Source: Clostridium frigoris
GTDB taxonomy: Bacteria; Bacillota; Clostridia; Clostridiales; Clostridiaceae
Length of the DNA stretch: 64,000 nt
Direction: 5' to 3'
NCBI RefSeq assembly: GCF_018861865.1
Contig: NZ_JAHLDV010000001.1
Coordinates: forward strand, 124,001-188,000
In this document: positions 26,237-35,443 of the stretch, piece after piece
Position numbering within the stretch: the stretch's first letter is position 1
Layout of the letters: each line of letters opens with the position of its first letter
Position numbers and translations under genes: made by a program
The notes under the pieces: model-generated
Database searches by the model: none
Told to the model about the DNA's origin: nothing
What the model saw: only the letters and a program-made list of their open reading frames with translations

Positions 26237-27400
26237 ATGTTAAATTTTGATTATTCAATTCCAACTAAAGTTTTCTTCGGTAAGGGTAAAATTAGTGTTT
26301 TACCTAAACAGATAAAAAAATATGGTACAAAAGTACTCCTTGTATATGGAGGAGGAAGTATAAAGAAAAATGGTCTTTATGATGATATAGTTAATGGACT
26401 TAAGAAAAATTCAATTGAATTTTGGGAACTTTCAGGTGTAGAACCAAATCCAAGAATAACAACTGTAAGAAAAGGTGTGGAAATTTGCAGAAAAAATAAA
26501 ATTGATCTAGTACTTGCTGCTGGTGGAGGAAGTTCTATTGATTGTTCAAAAGCTATCGCAGCAGCTTACTACTATGAAGGCGATGCATGGGATATAATTA
26601 AAAACCCAAGCAAAATTTCTAAAGTGCTTCCTATAGCTACTGTATTAACCTTAGCCGCAACTGGATCTGAAATGGATACTTTTGCAGTTATTACAGATAT
26701 AGATGTCAATGAAAAACTGGGAACGGGCCATCCTGATATGGCGCCAAGATTTTCAATACTAGATCCTACTTATACTTTTTCAGTACCACAAAATCAAACA
26801 GCGTCAGGAACAGCAGATATAATGAGTCATACTTTTGAGGCATATTTTAGTAGTACAAAAGAGGCTTTTCTTCAGAATAGGATGGCTGAGGCAATTCTTA
26901 AAACTTGTATAAAGTATGGCAAAATAGCAATAGATGACCCTAAAAACTACGAAGCAAGATCAAATTTAATGTGGGCCTCAAGTCTTGCAATAAATGGCTT
27001 ATTAAGTTTTGGAAAAGATAGTAACTGGGTTGCTCACCCAATGGAACATGAACTAAGTGCTTATTATGATATTACGTATGGAGTAGGTCTTGCAATTTTA
27101 ACTCCACATTGGATGAAATATATTTTAGATGATACCACTGTAGACAAATTTGTTGAATTTGGAGTAAATGTATGGGATATTGAAAAAGGAGCAGATAAGT
27201 ATGCCATTGCAAATGCTGCAATAGCTAAAACTCGCAAATATTTTGTATCACTTGGAATTCCTACAAAACTTAGTGAAGTTGGAATCGACGAAAGTAAATT
27301 AGAAGAAATGGCAAAGAAATCTGTAAGATATGGAAAAATAGGCAGTTTAAAACCTATAGATCATAATGATGTGCTAAGCATATTCAAGGCTGCATTATAA
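26237..27400 (+). CDS. Iron-containing alcohol dehydrogenase (BdhA/YqhD group) with one metal ligand changed
   Basis: 387 residues of the NADPH-dependent butanol dehydrogenase group. The coenzyme domain has AAGGGSSIDCSKAIAA (94-109). Metal ligands Asp194 and His198 (GTADIMSHTFE) and His267 (WVAHPMEHELSA) are present and fall at the same numbers as in E. coli YqhD. The fourth, normally His281 in DITHGVGLA, is Tyr281 here (DITYGVGLA), one CAT-to-TAT change. The enzyme would reduce aldehydes to alcohols during solventogenic metabolism, if still active. RBS GAGGTG; single gene. The substitution could be real or a base-calling error. Confidence 0.9.
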   Translation: MLNFDYSIPTKVFFGKGKISVLPKQIKKYGTKVLLVYGGGSIKKNGLYDDIVNGLKKNSIEFWELSGVEPNPRITTVRKGVEICRKNKIDLVLAAGGGSSIDCSKAIAAAYYYEGDAWDIIKNPSKISKVLPIATVLTLAATGSEMDTFAVITDIDVNEKLGTGHPDMAPRFSILDPTYTFSVPQNQTASGTADIMSHTFEAYFSSTKEAFLQNRMAEAILKTCIKYGKIAIDDPKNYEARSNLMWASSLAINGLLSFGKDSNWVAHPMEHELSAYYDITYGVGLAILTPHWMKYILDDTTVDKFVEFGVNVWDIEKGADKYAIANAAIAKTRKYFVSLGIPTKLSEVGIDESKLEEMAKKSVRYGKIGSLKPIDHNDVLSIFKAAL

Positions 27401-27451
27401 AGTCAAATTGTCTTTCTAAAATAAAGATTAATAATTAGTTATAAAATAAAT

Positions 27452-27495
27452 ATAAAAACATCACTATTTTAAAATTAAAATAGTGATGTTTTTAT
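27452..27495. terminator. Bidirectional terminator between ADH and MCP genes
   Basis: 20-bp stem (27452-27471 with 27476-27495), 4-nt loop, with A run on the left and T run on the right, between convergent genes. Confidence 0.9.
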
Positions 27496-27500
27496 ATTAT

Positions 27501-29582
27501 TTATTCAAACTTAAACATTTCAAGTTTCCCTTGAAGTTCCTCAATTAACACTATAAGATTATTAGCATGGCTATTAACTTCTTCTGAAGACGCAGATTGT
27601 TCTTCCATTGCAGCAACTATCTGCTCAGTAGAAGCAGAAGTTTCTTGTGCCACTTCTGATATTGCATCTATCATTGTAACCACATTATCCTTATTTTCAT
27701 TAGTTGTCTTTATCCCTAAAAGTTCTTCTTTAACCTCGGACAATACCTGATCAATTGAAGATGTGATCCCTTGCATTGAAGTATTTATATTTGTTACTGC
27801 TTCCTTTTGAATTTCATTAATTCCATTGGTTTTATTCATAAATTCAACTGCAGAGCTTGTATCAGTTATTATGCTATCAATAATTTCTTTAATACTCAAT
27901 GACGAATCTTTTGATTTTTCAGCAAGTTGCTTTACTTCATTTGCAACTACTGCAAACCCTCTTCCTGCCTCACCTGCTCTTGCAGCCTCAATAGAAGCAT
28001 TTAATGATAAAAGATTAGTTTGCTCTGAAATATCCGCGATAACATTTGTAACTTCTGCTATATTATTAGATTTTTTATTTAATTTATTAATAATTTCAGA
28101 AACCATTGCAAGTGATGTCTCAAGCTTTGCATATGAACCTTCTAGGGTTCTAACATCATTATTACCTTTACCAATATCATTTGTAGTTTTATTTAATAAA
28201 TTTTCTATTAAATTTGATTTACCACTAATTGTTTCAATTTCATGTCCAAGGCTTACGATAGCTGTAGCTCCATCCTCAATATGTTGAGTTTGTCCTTGTG
28301 TTCCTGAAGATATCTCTTCTATAGATTTTGTTACCTCTCCGATTGCTATACTATTTTGTTCGGATATAGTAATCAAACTACTTGCCGTTCCTTGTACCGC
28401 TTTAAATTTTTGGTTTAACTCAGAAATTAGAGAATTTAAATTTCTTGTCATATCATTAAAATCATGTGATAGCTCTTCTAATTCATCACCTGTTCTAATA
28501 TCTAATAATATTGTCAAATCACCTTTAGCTGTTTTATTAACTACATCTTTAATACGTTTTATACCTTTTACCATTTTATCACTTGTCATAAAAGCTAATA
28601 GAACTACTAGTATCAATGACACAACTAAAACTATAATACTTAACATAACTAGATAATTCACTTTACTTGTAACTACTGATGTAGGTTTTAATGAAATCAT
28701 CTTCCAATTTAACCCTTCTATCGTGGAATAAGATGCATCGTAAGTGGTCGCCCCTATGGTAGCCTTAGTTGTTCCTTTCTTATCACTATAAACATTATCA
28801 GCCCAAGAATATTGTTTACTAAAATCTTTTTTATTGGCTACAATATCTTCAGTTCCTTTATCATCACTTTTTCCTGAAAAACTTGGAGCTATGTTTTTGC
28901 CCATTTGAGTAAATAGTGAAGAGCTTATTAGAGTTCCTTTGTTATCAAGGAAAATTAATTTATTACTATTTCCTTTCTCAAGGGTTGTCCTAACATCCCC
29001 TAATGATGTTAAACTAATATCATATCCTACAGCTCCTATGAACTTACCGTTTTGTTTTACAGGATAAGTAATAGAAATCATCATTTCATTTGTTTCTCCT
29101 GTATCCTTGTAAACATCAAACCATACTGTATCTCCCTTTGCTTTTGTATTTTTAAAAGCTTCTAAATTTAGTGCGCCTACATAAGGAGTTGGCGGTACTG
29201 GCACCATGTCCATGAATCCTGTTTTTGCACTAATATAATATGTAGCAACAAGAGATTTATCATTATCTTTTGCATTCTTAAGTATCTTTCCTATCATAAC
29301 ATTTTTATCTTTACCGTTATCCACTGTTCCAATTCCATTTGCTATTTCTTTAATAGAAGATTCGTATTTTGATAAATATGTATTTATATTTTGACCTGAG
29401 CTTTGTGCAATAATAGAATTTTGTTCCTCTGTTGAAGTTTTTATTTGTTTATATGAATACGTTATAAAAGTTCCTGCAAGTACACATGAAGCTACTAGTG
29501 TTGTTAAACTCATTGATAATATAAACTTCTTTTTAATTGACGTTCTTTTAACTCTTTTTTCTTTTGCTTTTTTTTCTTGCAC
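27501..29582 (-). CDS. Methyl-accepting chemotaxis protein with dCache sensor
   Basis: 693 residues. A basic N terminus is followed by a membrane helix (about 24-48) and an extracellular dCache-type ligand-binding region (about 50-300, with [23 protein letters not shown] and GAVGYDISL). A second helix (about 303-330), a HAMP domain (about 330-385) and a cytoplasmic signalling domain complete the chemoreceptor. The conserved hairpin tip reads [19 protein letters not shown]. The ligand is unknown; no chemotaxis genes are adjacent. The start is a GTG preceded by AAGGGG. Confidence 0.93.
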   Translation of the reverse strand: MQEKKAKEKRVKRTSIKKKFILSMSLTTLVASCVLAGTFITYSYKQIKTSTEEQNSIIAQSSGQNINTYLSKYESSIKEIANGIGTVDNGKDKNVMIGKILKNAKDNDKSLVATYYISAKTGFMDMVPVPPTPYVGALNLEAFKNTKAKGDTVWFDVYKDTGETNEMMISITYPVKQNGKFIGAVGYDISLTSLGDVRTTLEKGNSNKLIFLDNKGTLISSSLFTQMGKNIAPSFSGKSDDKGTEDIVANKKDFSKQYSWADNVYSDKKGTTKATIGATTYDASYSTIEGLNWKMISLKPTSVVTSKVNYLVMLSIIVLVVSLILVVLLAFMTSDKMVKGIKRIKDVVNKTAKGDLTILLDIRTGDELEELSHDFNDMTRNLNSLISELNQKFKAVQGTASSLITISEQNSIAIGEVTKSIEEISSGTQGQTQHIEDGATAIVSLGHEIETISGKSNLIENLLNKTTNDIGKGNNDVRTLEGSYAKLETSLAMVSEIINKLNKKSNNIAEVTNVIADISEQTNLLSLNASIEAARAGEAGRGFAVVANEVKQLAEKSKDSSLSIKEIIDSIITDTSSAVEFMNKTNGINEIQKEAVTNINTSMQGITSSIDQVLSEVKEELLGIKTTNENKDNVVTMIDAISEVAQETSASTEQIVAAMEEQSASSEEVNSHANNLIVLIEELQGKLEMFKFE

Positions 29583-29790
29583 GATTTTAACCCCTTACGA
29601 TTATTGTTATGTTTAAAATAATATGATAATTTCTGCATAAGCAGCTTAAACATAGCCTAATTTTTATTTTTTAATACCTTATATAATTATTATATTCACT
29701 CCCCTATTGAATATATATTCCCCTATAATCATCATATGTTATTATTTATTATATTTTACTAATATTTTTAACTAGTGTCAAATATTTTAA

Positions 29791-29835
29791 AAAAAGAAGT
29801 ACAAATTCCCATAAGAAATTTGTACTTCTTTTTTT
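29791..29835 (-). terminator. Terminator of small membrane protein gene
   Basis: AAAAAGAAGTACAAATT pairs with AATTTGTACTTCTTTTT (29791-29807 with 29817-29833). A and T runs on both ends allow both directions. It abuts the stop codon at 29834. Confidence 0.85.
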
Positions 29836-30205
29836 ATTTTTTATTATTCTTAACTCTGTTTGGTTTAGCCTTAGGCCTCATAACTACATCATTTTTTTTA
29901 TCTTTCTTATAACTGGTATTTGAATAATTTGATTTAGAACTAACTCTTCTTTTCATAAATCCTGCTAAATCCATAAACCATAAAGCAAAAATAACAAATA
30001 CTCCTGGCAGTACATATTTAGCTACAAAAGCCGGCATAGTCGGCCATAGGATTATAGGTGCTATAAAAAGTATTATAGCTATTGCAAGCACTACCCACTT
30101 GCTAATGTTTATTTTACTTAGTAAATAAGTTTTTAAAGCATAATAGATTATAAAAATTACAATTGAAAATGCTATCATACTAAGTATTTGCATGGCAATA
30201 TTCAT
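29834..30205 (-). CDS. Small membrane protein of unknown function
   Basis: 123 residues. Three predicted membrane helices (about 5-25, 38-55, 62-82) are followed by a lysine- and asparagine-rich tail of about 40 residues that should be cytoplasmic. I do not recognise the family. The ATG at 30205 (MNIAMQ) follows AAAGGTGG; an in-frame ATG at 30223 overlaps that site. It is monocistronic, divergent from panB. Confidence 0.7.
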   Translation of the reverse strand: MNIAMQILSMIAFSIVIFIIYYALKTYLLSKINISKWVVLAIAIILFIAPIILWPTMPAFVAKYVLPGVFVIFALWFMDLAGFMKRRVSSKSNYSNTSYKKDKKNDVVMRPKAKPNRVKNNKK

Positions 30206-30307
30206 ATTTATTCCACCTTTCATATAAATAAGTCTATACTATACATTATCAAACATTTTCCGATATATATCAATAGTTTAGACATTAATTAATTTATCTA
30301 ATTATAT

Positions 30308-30336
30308 TTGTATTAAAAATAAATTTATGCTAAAAT
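30308..30336 (+). promoter_or_regulatory. Putative panB-panC promoter
   Basis: TTGTAT (30308-30313), 17-nt spacer, TAAAAT (30331-30336). The start would be near 30343, giving a leader of about 370 nt before panB. Confidence 0.55.
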
Positions 30337-30342
30337 ATTTTT

Positions 30343-30716
30343 GGGTAGTATCGATTGCGAACTGCACTTAGTTGTTTAACATATTATAACCAGTATAATC
30401 TGCTCATATCTATATGAATGGGACGGCGCTTCAACAATATTTTTCTCTCAGTTATCTGAGATGTTTTTCTAAATTTACTAATTCGAAATATTTCATACTA
30501 GTGGTTACAGCTCCAAAGGAGATGACTTAACTTCTGGTTTTCTTTTAAATATAAACAATTCAAATGCAATCGCATATTTAATTTACCCTATTTTCGCATT
30601 TTGTTATAAATGTATTATTTTCAAAATTTTATGCAGTGCTTATTTTCCTATATATAAGAAGCAAAAATTATAAATATTATTTCAAATAATATTTAAAAAT
30701 TCAGGAGGGTTAACAA
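30343..30716 (+). other. Long panB leader with unassigned structure
   Basis: No gene is visible. Local inverted repeats include ATTATA/TATAAT near 30385-30401 and TCTCAG/CTGAGA near 30455-30471 followed by TGTTTTTCT (terminator-like). A CTCC/GGAG hairpin lies near 30512. The 100 nt before the terminator-like hairpin would be aptamer-sized, but I could not match it to a known riboswitch. Confidence 0.4.
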
Positions 30717-31544
30717 TTGAAAAATTCTGTTTCAACCTTTATATCAGCAAAAAAAGCAGGTACTAAATTAACAATGCTTACAGCTTATGATTATTCAATG
30801 GCTAAAATTATTGATGAATGTGGCGTTAATGGTATTTTAGTAGGAGATTCATTAGGTATGGTTTGTCTTGGGTACAAAGATACCTTAAGTGTAACTATGG
30901 ACGATATGCTTCATCATACTAAAGCTGTCGCTCGCGGCACTAAAAATGCACTTGTAGTAGGGGACATGCCTTTTATGTCTTATCAAAGCTCTATATACGA
31001 TGCAGTTAAAAATGCAGGACGATTTTTACAAGAAGCGGGAGCATCCGCTATAAAACTAGAAGGTGGTGCTGTAGTTTGTCCTCAAATTAAGGCTATAGTT
31101 GCTGCTCAAATACCTGTCATGGGTCATATTGGTCTAACTCCTCAATCAGTTAATATGTTTGGAGGCTTTAAAGTTCAAGGAAATAATAGCATAGACGCTA
31201 AAAAACTTATTGAAGATGCTAAAAAAATAGAAGCTGCAGGTGCGTTTGCTATTGTACTTGAATGTATACCATCAAAACTCGCAAAGCTTATATCAGATGC
31301 AGTAACTATCCCAACTATTGGAATAGGTGCTGGTGGTGGCTGTGACGGTCAAATTTTAGTATATCAAGATATGTTAAATATGTTTGAGGATTTTAAACCA
31401 AAGTTTGTAAAAAATTTTGCAAATGTCGGTGACTTAATGAGATCTGGATTTAAATCATATATTAAGGAAGTAAATGAAGGAACTTTTCCAGCGAGTGAAC
31501 ACTGTTTTAAAATAGATGATGAAATCTTAAATAATTTATATTAA
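30717..31544 (+). CDS. panB: 3-methyl-2-oxobutanoate hydroxymethyltransferase
   Basis: 275 residues, the usual PanB length. It adds a hydroxymethyl group from methylene-tetrahydrofolate to 2-oxoisovalerate, first committed step to pantothenate and coenzyme A. Signatures: [26 protein letters not shown] with the Mg2+-binding Asp, [16 protein letters not shown] and the catalytic Glu in IVLECIP. The start is TTG, eight bases after GGAGGG, since no ATG fits. It is followed by panC; no panD is adjacent, so aspartate decarboxylase must lie elsewhere. Confidence 0.96.
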   Translation: MKNSVSTFISAKKAGTKLTMLTAYDYSMAKIIDECGVNGILVGDSLGMVCLGYKDTLSVTMDDMLHHTKAVARGTKNALVVGDMPFMSYQSSIYDAVKNAGRFLQEAGASAIKLEGGAVVCPQIKAIVAAQIPVMGHIGLTPQSVNMFGGFKVQGNNSIDAKKLIEDAKKIEAAGAFAIVLECIPSKLAKLISDAVTIPTIGIGAGGGCDGQILVYQDMLNMFEDFKPKFVKNFANVGDLMRSGFKSYIKEVNEGTFPASEHCFKIDDEILNNLY

Positions 31545-31555
31545 ATTTAATTAAG

Positions 31556-31617
31556 AAAGGAAGTGTACTAGGCATTAATAATGCGTAAACATGGGATGTT
31601 ACTAATGCCTCTATTTA
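31556..31617 (+). promoter_or_regulatory. panC Shine-Dalgarno with hairpin spacer
   Basis: AAAGGAAGTG (31556-31565) is the only SD-like site but lies 52 nt before the ATG at 31618. Between them AGGCATTA (31570-31577) pairs with TAATGCCT (31603-31610). Inside, GTAAACAT pairs with ATGTTAC with one bulged A. The hairpin leaves 4 nt before and 7 nt after it. Confidence 0.6.
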
Positions 31618-32463
31618 ATGAATACTGTAAAAACTATAAAAGAAGTACGTCATCAAGTTAAAGTTTGGAAAAAAGAAGGTTATAGCGTTGCCTTAGTTCC
31701 TACTATGGGATCTTTACACTCTGGCCATGAAAGTCTAATAAACCGCGCTGCAAAAGAAAATGAGAAAGTTGTGGTAAGTATATTTGTAAATCCAATACAA
31801 TTTGGAAAAGGTGAAGATCTAGATTCTTACCCAAGAGATCTACATAAGGATGAAATTGTATGTGACAGTGCTGGAGCAGATTTAATATTTGCACCAAAAG
31901 CTGACGAAATGTATTATAAAGATATAGAGGCAAGTGTCAGTGTTAAAGAACTTGCAACAGGTCTATGTGGTGCTAAAAGACCAAATCATTTTGCTGGAGT
32001 ATGTACTGTAGTTTCAAAACTTTTTAATATAATTCCTGCGGACAAAGCTTATTTTGGTGAAAAAGATGCTCAACAGTTAGCTATAATAAAAAGAATGGTA
32101 AGAGACTTAAATTTTGATATAGAAATTATTGGTTGTCCCATTGTACGTGAAAAAGATGGACTTGCAAAAAGCTCGCGTAACATGTATCTATCATCAAAAG
32201 AAAGAGAAGCCGCTTTAATTCTAAACAAAAGCTTAACTAAATGTAGAGATGCCTTGTCAAATGGAGAAAAATCAACAAAACTTTTAAAAAAAATTATAAA
32301 ATCCGAAATTGAAAAGGAAGTTTTGGCAAGGATTGATTATATAGAAATTGTAGATGCTTTTTCCCTTGATGTTATAGATATTGCATGCAAACCTATTCTT
32401 GTAGCTATTGCCATATATATTGGTAAAACAAGATTAATAGATAATTTTATATATGAAGCTTAA
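31618..32463 (+). CDS. panC: Pantothenate synthetase
   Basis: 281 residues. It joins pantoate and beta-alanine with ATP to make pantothenate. PTMGSLHSGHESLI (28-41) holds the HxGH ATP-binding motif, and FVNPIQFG and YFGEKDAQQLAIIKRM follow. The second nucleotidyltransferase-type motif is seen as AKSSRNMYLS. The N terminus fits family members, so the ATG at 31618 is right although its Shine-Dalgarno site lies far upstream behind a hairpin. In operon with panB, 73-nt gap. Confidence 0.95.
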   Translation: MNTVKTIKEVRHQVKVWKKEGYSVALVPTMGSLHSGHESLINRAAKENEKVVVSIFVNPIQFGKGEDLDSYPRDLHKDEIVCDSAGADLIFAPKADEMYYKDIEASVSVKELATGLCGAKRPNHFAGVCTVVSKLFNIIPADKAYFGEKDAQQLAIIKRMVRDLNFDIEIIGCPIVREKDGLAKSSRNMYLSSKEREAALILNKSLTKCRDALSNGEKSTKLLKKIIKSEIEKEVLARIDYIEIVDAFSLDVIDIACKPILVAIAIYIGKTRLIDNFIYEA

Positions 32464-32549
32464 TAAAATATTTTTTTAATACTGTAATAATTTAAAAATA
32501 ATTGTAAACAATAATATCACAAGACTTTATGAAAGAGGAGATGTTTACA

Positions 32550-32771
32550 ATGAAAGCATTAGATGGTACTGCACTAGTATTAGTTATTATAGGCGCTATA
32601 AATTGGGGATTGATTGGTTTCTTTAGGTTTGATCTAGTATCAAGCTTATTTGGCACTGGTTCAGCATTAACAAGAATTATTTTCGCTCTAGTAGGTTTAT
32701 GTGGTTTATATGCTTTATCTTTCCTCGGAAGAGACAGAGATAGCAACAGAGACAGAACTGAAGTTAAATAA
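32550..32771 (+). CDS. DUF378 family small membrane protein
   Basis: 73 residues, two membrane helices (about 5-23 and 37-57) separated by the conserved GAINWGLIGFFRFDLVSSLFG, typical of DUF378. The charged tail is RDRDSNRDR. Function unknown. The ATG at 32550 (MKALDG) follows AGAGGAG; an in-frame ATG at 32529 has no ribosome-binding site. Monocistronic. Confidence 0.85.
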   Translation: MKALDGTALVLVIIGAINWGLIGFFRFDLVSSLFGTGSALTRIIFALVGLCGLYALSFLGRDRDSNRDRTEVK

Positions 32772-32802
32772 TATCTAAATAAATATGTTATAAACATAAA
32801 AG

Positions 32803-32832
32803 AAGCCGAAATTAAAATTCGGCTTTTTTTAT
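32803..32832 (+). terminator. Terminator between convergent small genes
   Basis: AAGCCGAA (32803-32810) pairs with TTCGGCTT (32818-32825), followed by a T run. On the minus strand it contains the stop codon of the next gene. Confidence 0.85.
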
Positions 32833-33276
32833 ATTCAAATTAAATCTTAATTGCACCAAAGCCATCCTATTAGTAACTCTTATTACAATTAAACTTTGTG
32901 CTCGTTTTTTACTTACATCTTGTATAATTTTAGAATACTTTTTATCTAACATCATTATAATAACCCCTGCTTTAGATTGAATTTCATAACCATTAGATTT
33001 TTTTACTATAACCAAATTCTCCCATTGGCGGGGAGTGTAATTTGTAAAATTCATTTCAAAAACTATCCCCTGCTGCTCCAGTAAAACGAGTAAACTATTA
33101 TATTGATCATGCAGCATATTATTTTTAAACTTTAATCCATCGGTATTAAAATTATTATGTTCTAATATCTTACTTTTATCAATTAATTCTAGTTCGTGTT
33201 GTTTTTTTATATCATCTAACTTCTCAATTTTACGGTTCATATTCTCTAAGTAATTATCATTATTATCTTCATCCAT
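32812..33276 (-). CDS. Hypothetical protein with N-terminal coiled coil
   Basis: 154 residues. A charged helical N-terminal half (residues 1-60, likely coiled coil: NRKIEKLDDIKKQHELELIDKSKIL) is followed by a mixed alpha/beta half (VIVKKSNGYEIQSKAGVIIMMLDKKYS). No signal or membrane segment; not recognised. The ATG at 33276 (MDEDN) follows AAGG at a usual distance; the frame extends to 33297. It is divergent from the next small gene. Confidence 0.6.
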   Translation of the reverse strand: MDEDNNDNYLENMNRKIEKLDDIKKQHELELIDKSKILEHNNFNTDGLKFKNNMLHDQYNSLLVLLEQQGIVFEMNFTNYTPRQWENLVIVKKSNGYEIQSKAGVIIMMLDKKYSKIIQDVSKKRAQSLIVIRVTNRMALVQLRFNLNIKKAEF

Positions 33277-33336
33277 AATTATTACCTTGCCTTTCATAGT
33301 ATTCTTTAGGTAGAATAGAGTTGAGGTGATTAATAT

Positions 33337-33645
33337 ATGAATAAATTTATAGACTCGATTATTTCATTTATAGAATATATAAATAAAAATATTAAATTAT
33401 ATCTAACATCATTTTATAATAAAACATACTTTTTAATCAATAAAAATTTTGAATTAAATAAAATTTATAAACCAATTTTAAAAGAAAAATCAGATGCAAA
33501 CAAGAGATTACAAGAAGCAATAAATGCTGTAACTCATAAAAATAAAGAAGTGGAAAATAGCATAATAAATTTTAAAAATGAAAATATTTTGCTACAAGAT
33601 AAAATATCTATAATTCAAGACCTAATAACCAAAAGGCATGATTAA
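33337..33645 (+). CDS. Hypothetical small coiled-coil protein
   Basis: 102 residues, Lys/Asn/Ile-rich, no cysteine. The C-terminal half (about 50-100) has a heptad pattern expected of a coiled coil (EKSDANKRLQEAINAV, KNKEVENSIINF). A GAGGTG site precedes the ATG. Not recognised. It is divergent from another unknown gene, and the two might share a promoter region of about 60 nt. Confidence 0.55.
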   Translation: MNKFIDSIISFIEYINKNIKLYLTSFYNKTYFLINKNFELNKIYKPILKEKSDANKRLQEAINAVTHKNKEVENSIINFKNENILLQDKISIIQDLITKRHD

Positions 33646-33663
33646 TTATAATACAAACAAAAA

Positions 33664-33692
33664 AAGCAGCAGATTCTAGCTGCTTCTTTCTC
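33664..33692. terminator. Terminator overlapping the plsC stop codon
   Basis: AAGCAGC (33664-33670) pairs with GCTGCTT (33679-33685). The A run to its left is a T run on the minus strand, so it mainly ends plsC, whose stop codon lies in the loop region. Confidence 0.75.
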
Positions 33693-34410
33693 CGTTTTCC
33701 TTATTTAAATTATCTTGAATTATGTTTTTTACTACATCAGATATATTTGCTTTTTCTTCCTTAGTCATACTATCAAGATATATAGGTTTATCAAAAACAA
33801 GTTTAGCATTTGCCTTTTTAATTTTACCATTATTGCCTTCAAATGCTTTATACGTATCAAAAAACGTTACAGGAACAATAGGTACTCCTGCCTTTATTGC
33901 AAGCCTCATACTACCCTTCTTAAATTCTCCCATAGTATTACTTCTACTTCTAGTGCCTTCCGGGAAAATAAGCATAGAATATCCGTTTTTCAAATATTCA
34001 ACCCCTTGTGCGATATCCTTAAGCGCCTGTCTTGGATTTTCTCTATCCATAAATACACAATGTATTTGTTTCATCCAATAACTCAATATTGGTATCTTTA
34101 TCATGCTTTTTTTAGCAACAGCTCCAGTAATATTATTCATATTAGATAATATTACTGGTATATCAAAATCACTTTGGTGATTTCCAACAAAAAGGCAAGC
34201 CTCCTTTGGTATATTTGATCTACCAATAACAGTCAAATTCAAATTTGCAGCCTTTAGTACAAACTTAGCCCAATTCGTAGCAACATCAAGTAGATATATC
34301 TCCGCCTCTTTTAAAGATTTTTTAGTTTTTATTCTGTTGAATTTTGGTTTCTTAAAGTTTATCCAAATCAAATTAGTAATAATAAGTATATAAAAATATA
34401 TAGTTCTCAT
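33676..34410 (-). CDS. plsC: 1-acyl-sn-glycerol-3-phosphate acyltransferase
   Basis: 244 residues. It acylates lysophosphatidic acid to phosphatidic acid at the membrane. The acyltransferase motifs are in order: NHQSDFD (His78, Asp83), FMDRENPRQ, FPEGTRSR and VPIVPVTF. One N-terminal membrane helix (residues 3-18). RBS AAAGGA precedes the ATG. Monocistronic, convergent with a small unknown gene. The short length fits bacterial PlsC. Confidence 0.93.
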   Translation of the reverse strand: MRTIYFYILIITNLIWINFKKPKFNRIKTKKSLKEAEIYLLDVATNWAKFVLKAANLNLTVIGRSNIPKEACLFVGNHQSDFDIPVILSNMNNITGAVAKKSMIKIPILSYWMKQIHCVFMDRENPRQALKDIAQGVEYLKNGYSMLIFPEGTRSRSNTMGEFKKGSMRLAIKAGVPIVPVTFFDTYKAFEGNNGKIKKANAKLVFDKPIYLDSMTKEEKANISDVVKNIIQDNLNKENGERSS

Positions 34411-34561
34411 ATATCTGTTCCTTTCATGCTTTAATTTAATTACAAATTTAATTATACTAGTTTATAGGTTTTATTTCAAATAACACATACGATATTGATA
34501 TTTATTTATATATTTGGGCAACATCATTTATGTAAATAAATATTATTAGGAGATTAACTTT

Positions 34562-35443
34562 ATGCCAAAGAAAACCTGGTTAAGATACGCCTTAATTTGT
34601 GTTTCAATAATTTTTGTAATTGTATGTACAACTATAACTTACAGATCTACTATAAAAACTAATTTAGATTTAGAAAACAATATGGTAACTCATTTTATAG
34701 ATGTAGGTCAGGGAGATTGCACCCTTATTCAAGTGAATAATAAAAACTTACTAATTGACAGTGGCACAAGTGATTCAAAACAAAAACTAATTAGGTATTT
34801 GAAAAAAAATAATATCACAAAACTAGATTATATAGTTGCAACTCATCCCCATGCAGACCACATAGGAGGTATGGCAAGTATTATTAAAAACTTTGAAATT
34901 GGTGAGTTTTGGGCACCTAAAGCCTTAGAATCTACTGGGGTATTTAATGATATGATCGACGCTCTTCGTGCTAAAAATTTAAAAATAAAAATAGCTTCCC
35001 CTAATACTTCTTTAAATTTAGGTCCTAATACCACCTGCATCATGTTATCTCCAAATAAAACCACCTATGATAATCTAAATAATTACTCTTGCACTCTAAA
35101 GATATCATACAAAAATTCAACTTATTTATTTACAGGTGATATAGAAACCCAGGCAGAAGATGAGTTAATGGCTAATAATTATGATTTATCAGCTCAGATA
35201 CTTAAAGTTGCACATCATGGTAGTAAATCATCTTCTTCTGAGGGATTTTTAGATAAAGTCTCTCCAAAGATTTCCATAATAAGCTGTGGCATAGACAATG
35301 ATTACGGTCATCCAAATAAAGAAATATTAGATAGGCTCAAAAAATTAAACTGCATCGTTTATAGAACTGACCTAGCTAAAACTATTGTACTTATAAGCGA
35401 TGGGACAAAAATAAAAAAGCTATCATTTCCATTAGTTAGATGA
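34562..35443 (+). CDS. ComEC/Rec2-like metallo-beta-lactamase-fold protein, membrane anchored
   Basis: 293 residues. One N-terminal anchor helix (8-26) and an extracytoplasmic metallo-beta-lactamase domain like that of ComEC: FIDVGQGDCTLIQ, THPHADHIGG (metal ligands), FTGDIE and VAHHGSKSSSS. It lacks the channel helices of ComEC, so it is more likely a secreted hydrolase, perhaps a nuclease or phosphodiesterase, than the DNA channel. Its last 12 bp overlap tail-to-tail with the convergent M56-SpoIIP gene, with no terminator between. RBS AGGAG. Confidence 0.9.
   Translation: MPKKTWLRYALICVSIIFVIVCTTITYRSTIKTNLDLENNMVTHFIDVGQGDCTLIQVNNKNLLIDSGTSDSKQKLIRYLKKNNITKLDYIVATHPHADHIGGMASIIKNFEIGEFWAPKALESTGVFNDMIDALRAKNLKIKIASPNTSLNLGPNTTCIMLSPNKTTYDNLNNYSCTLKISYKNSTYLFTGDIETQAEDELMANNYDLSAQILKVAHHGSKSSSSEGFLDKVSPKISIISCGIDNDYGHPNKEILDRLKKLNCIVYRTDLAKTIVLISDGTKIKKLSFPLVR

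Noticed and set aside
30343-30445. THF, purine, T-box or c-di-GMP riboswitch in the panB leader
   Set aside because: GAATGGGA and TATAAT resemble fragments of these families, but the remaining conserved bases and pairing are missing.
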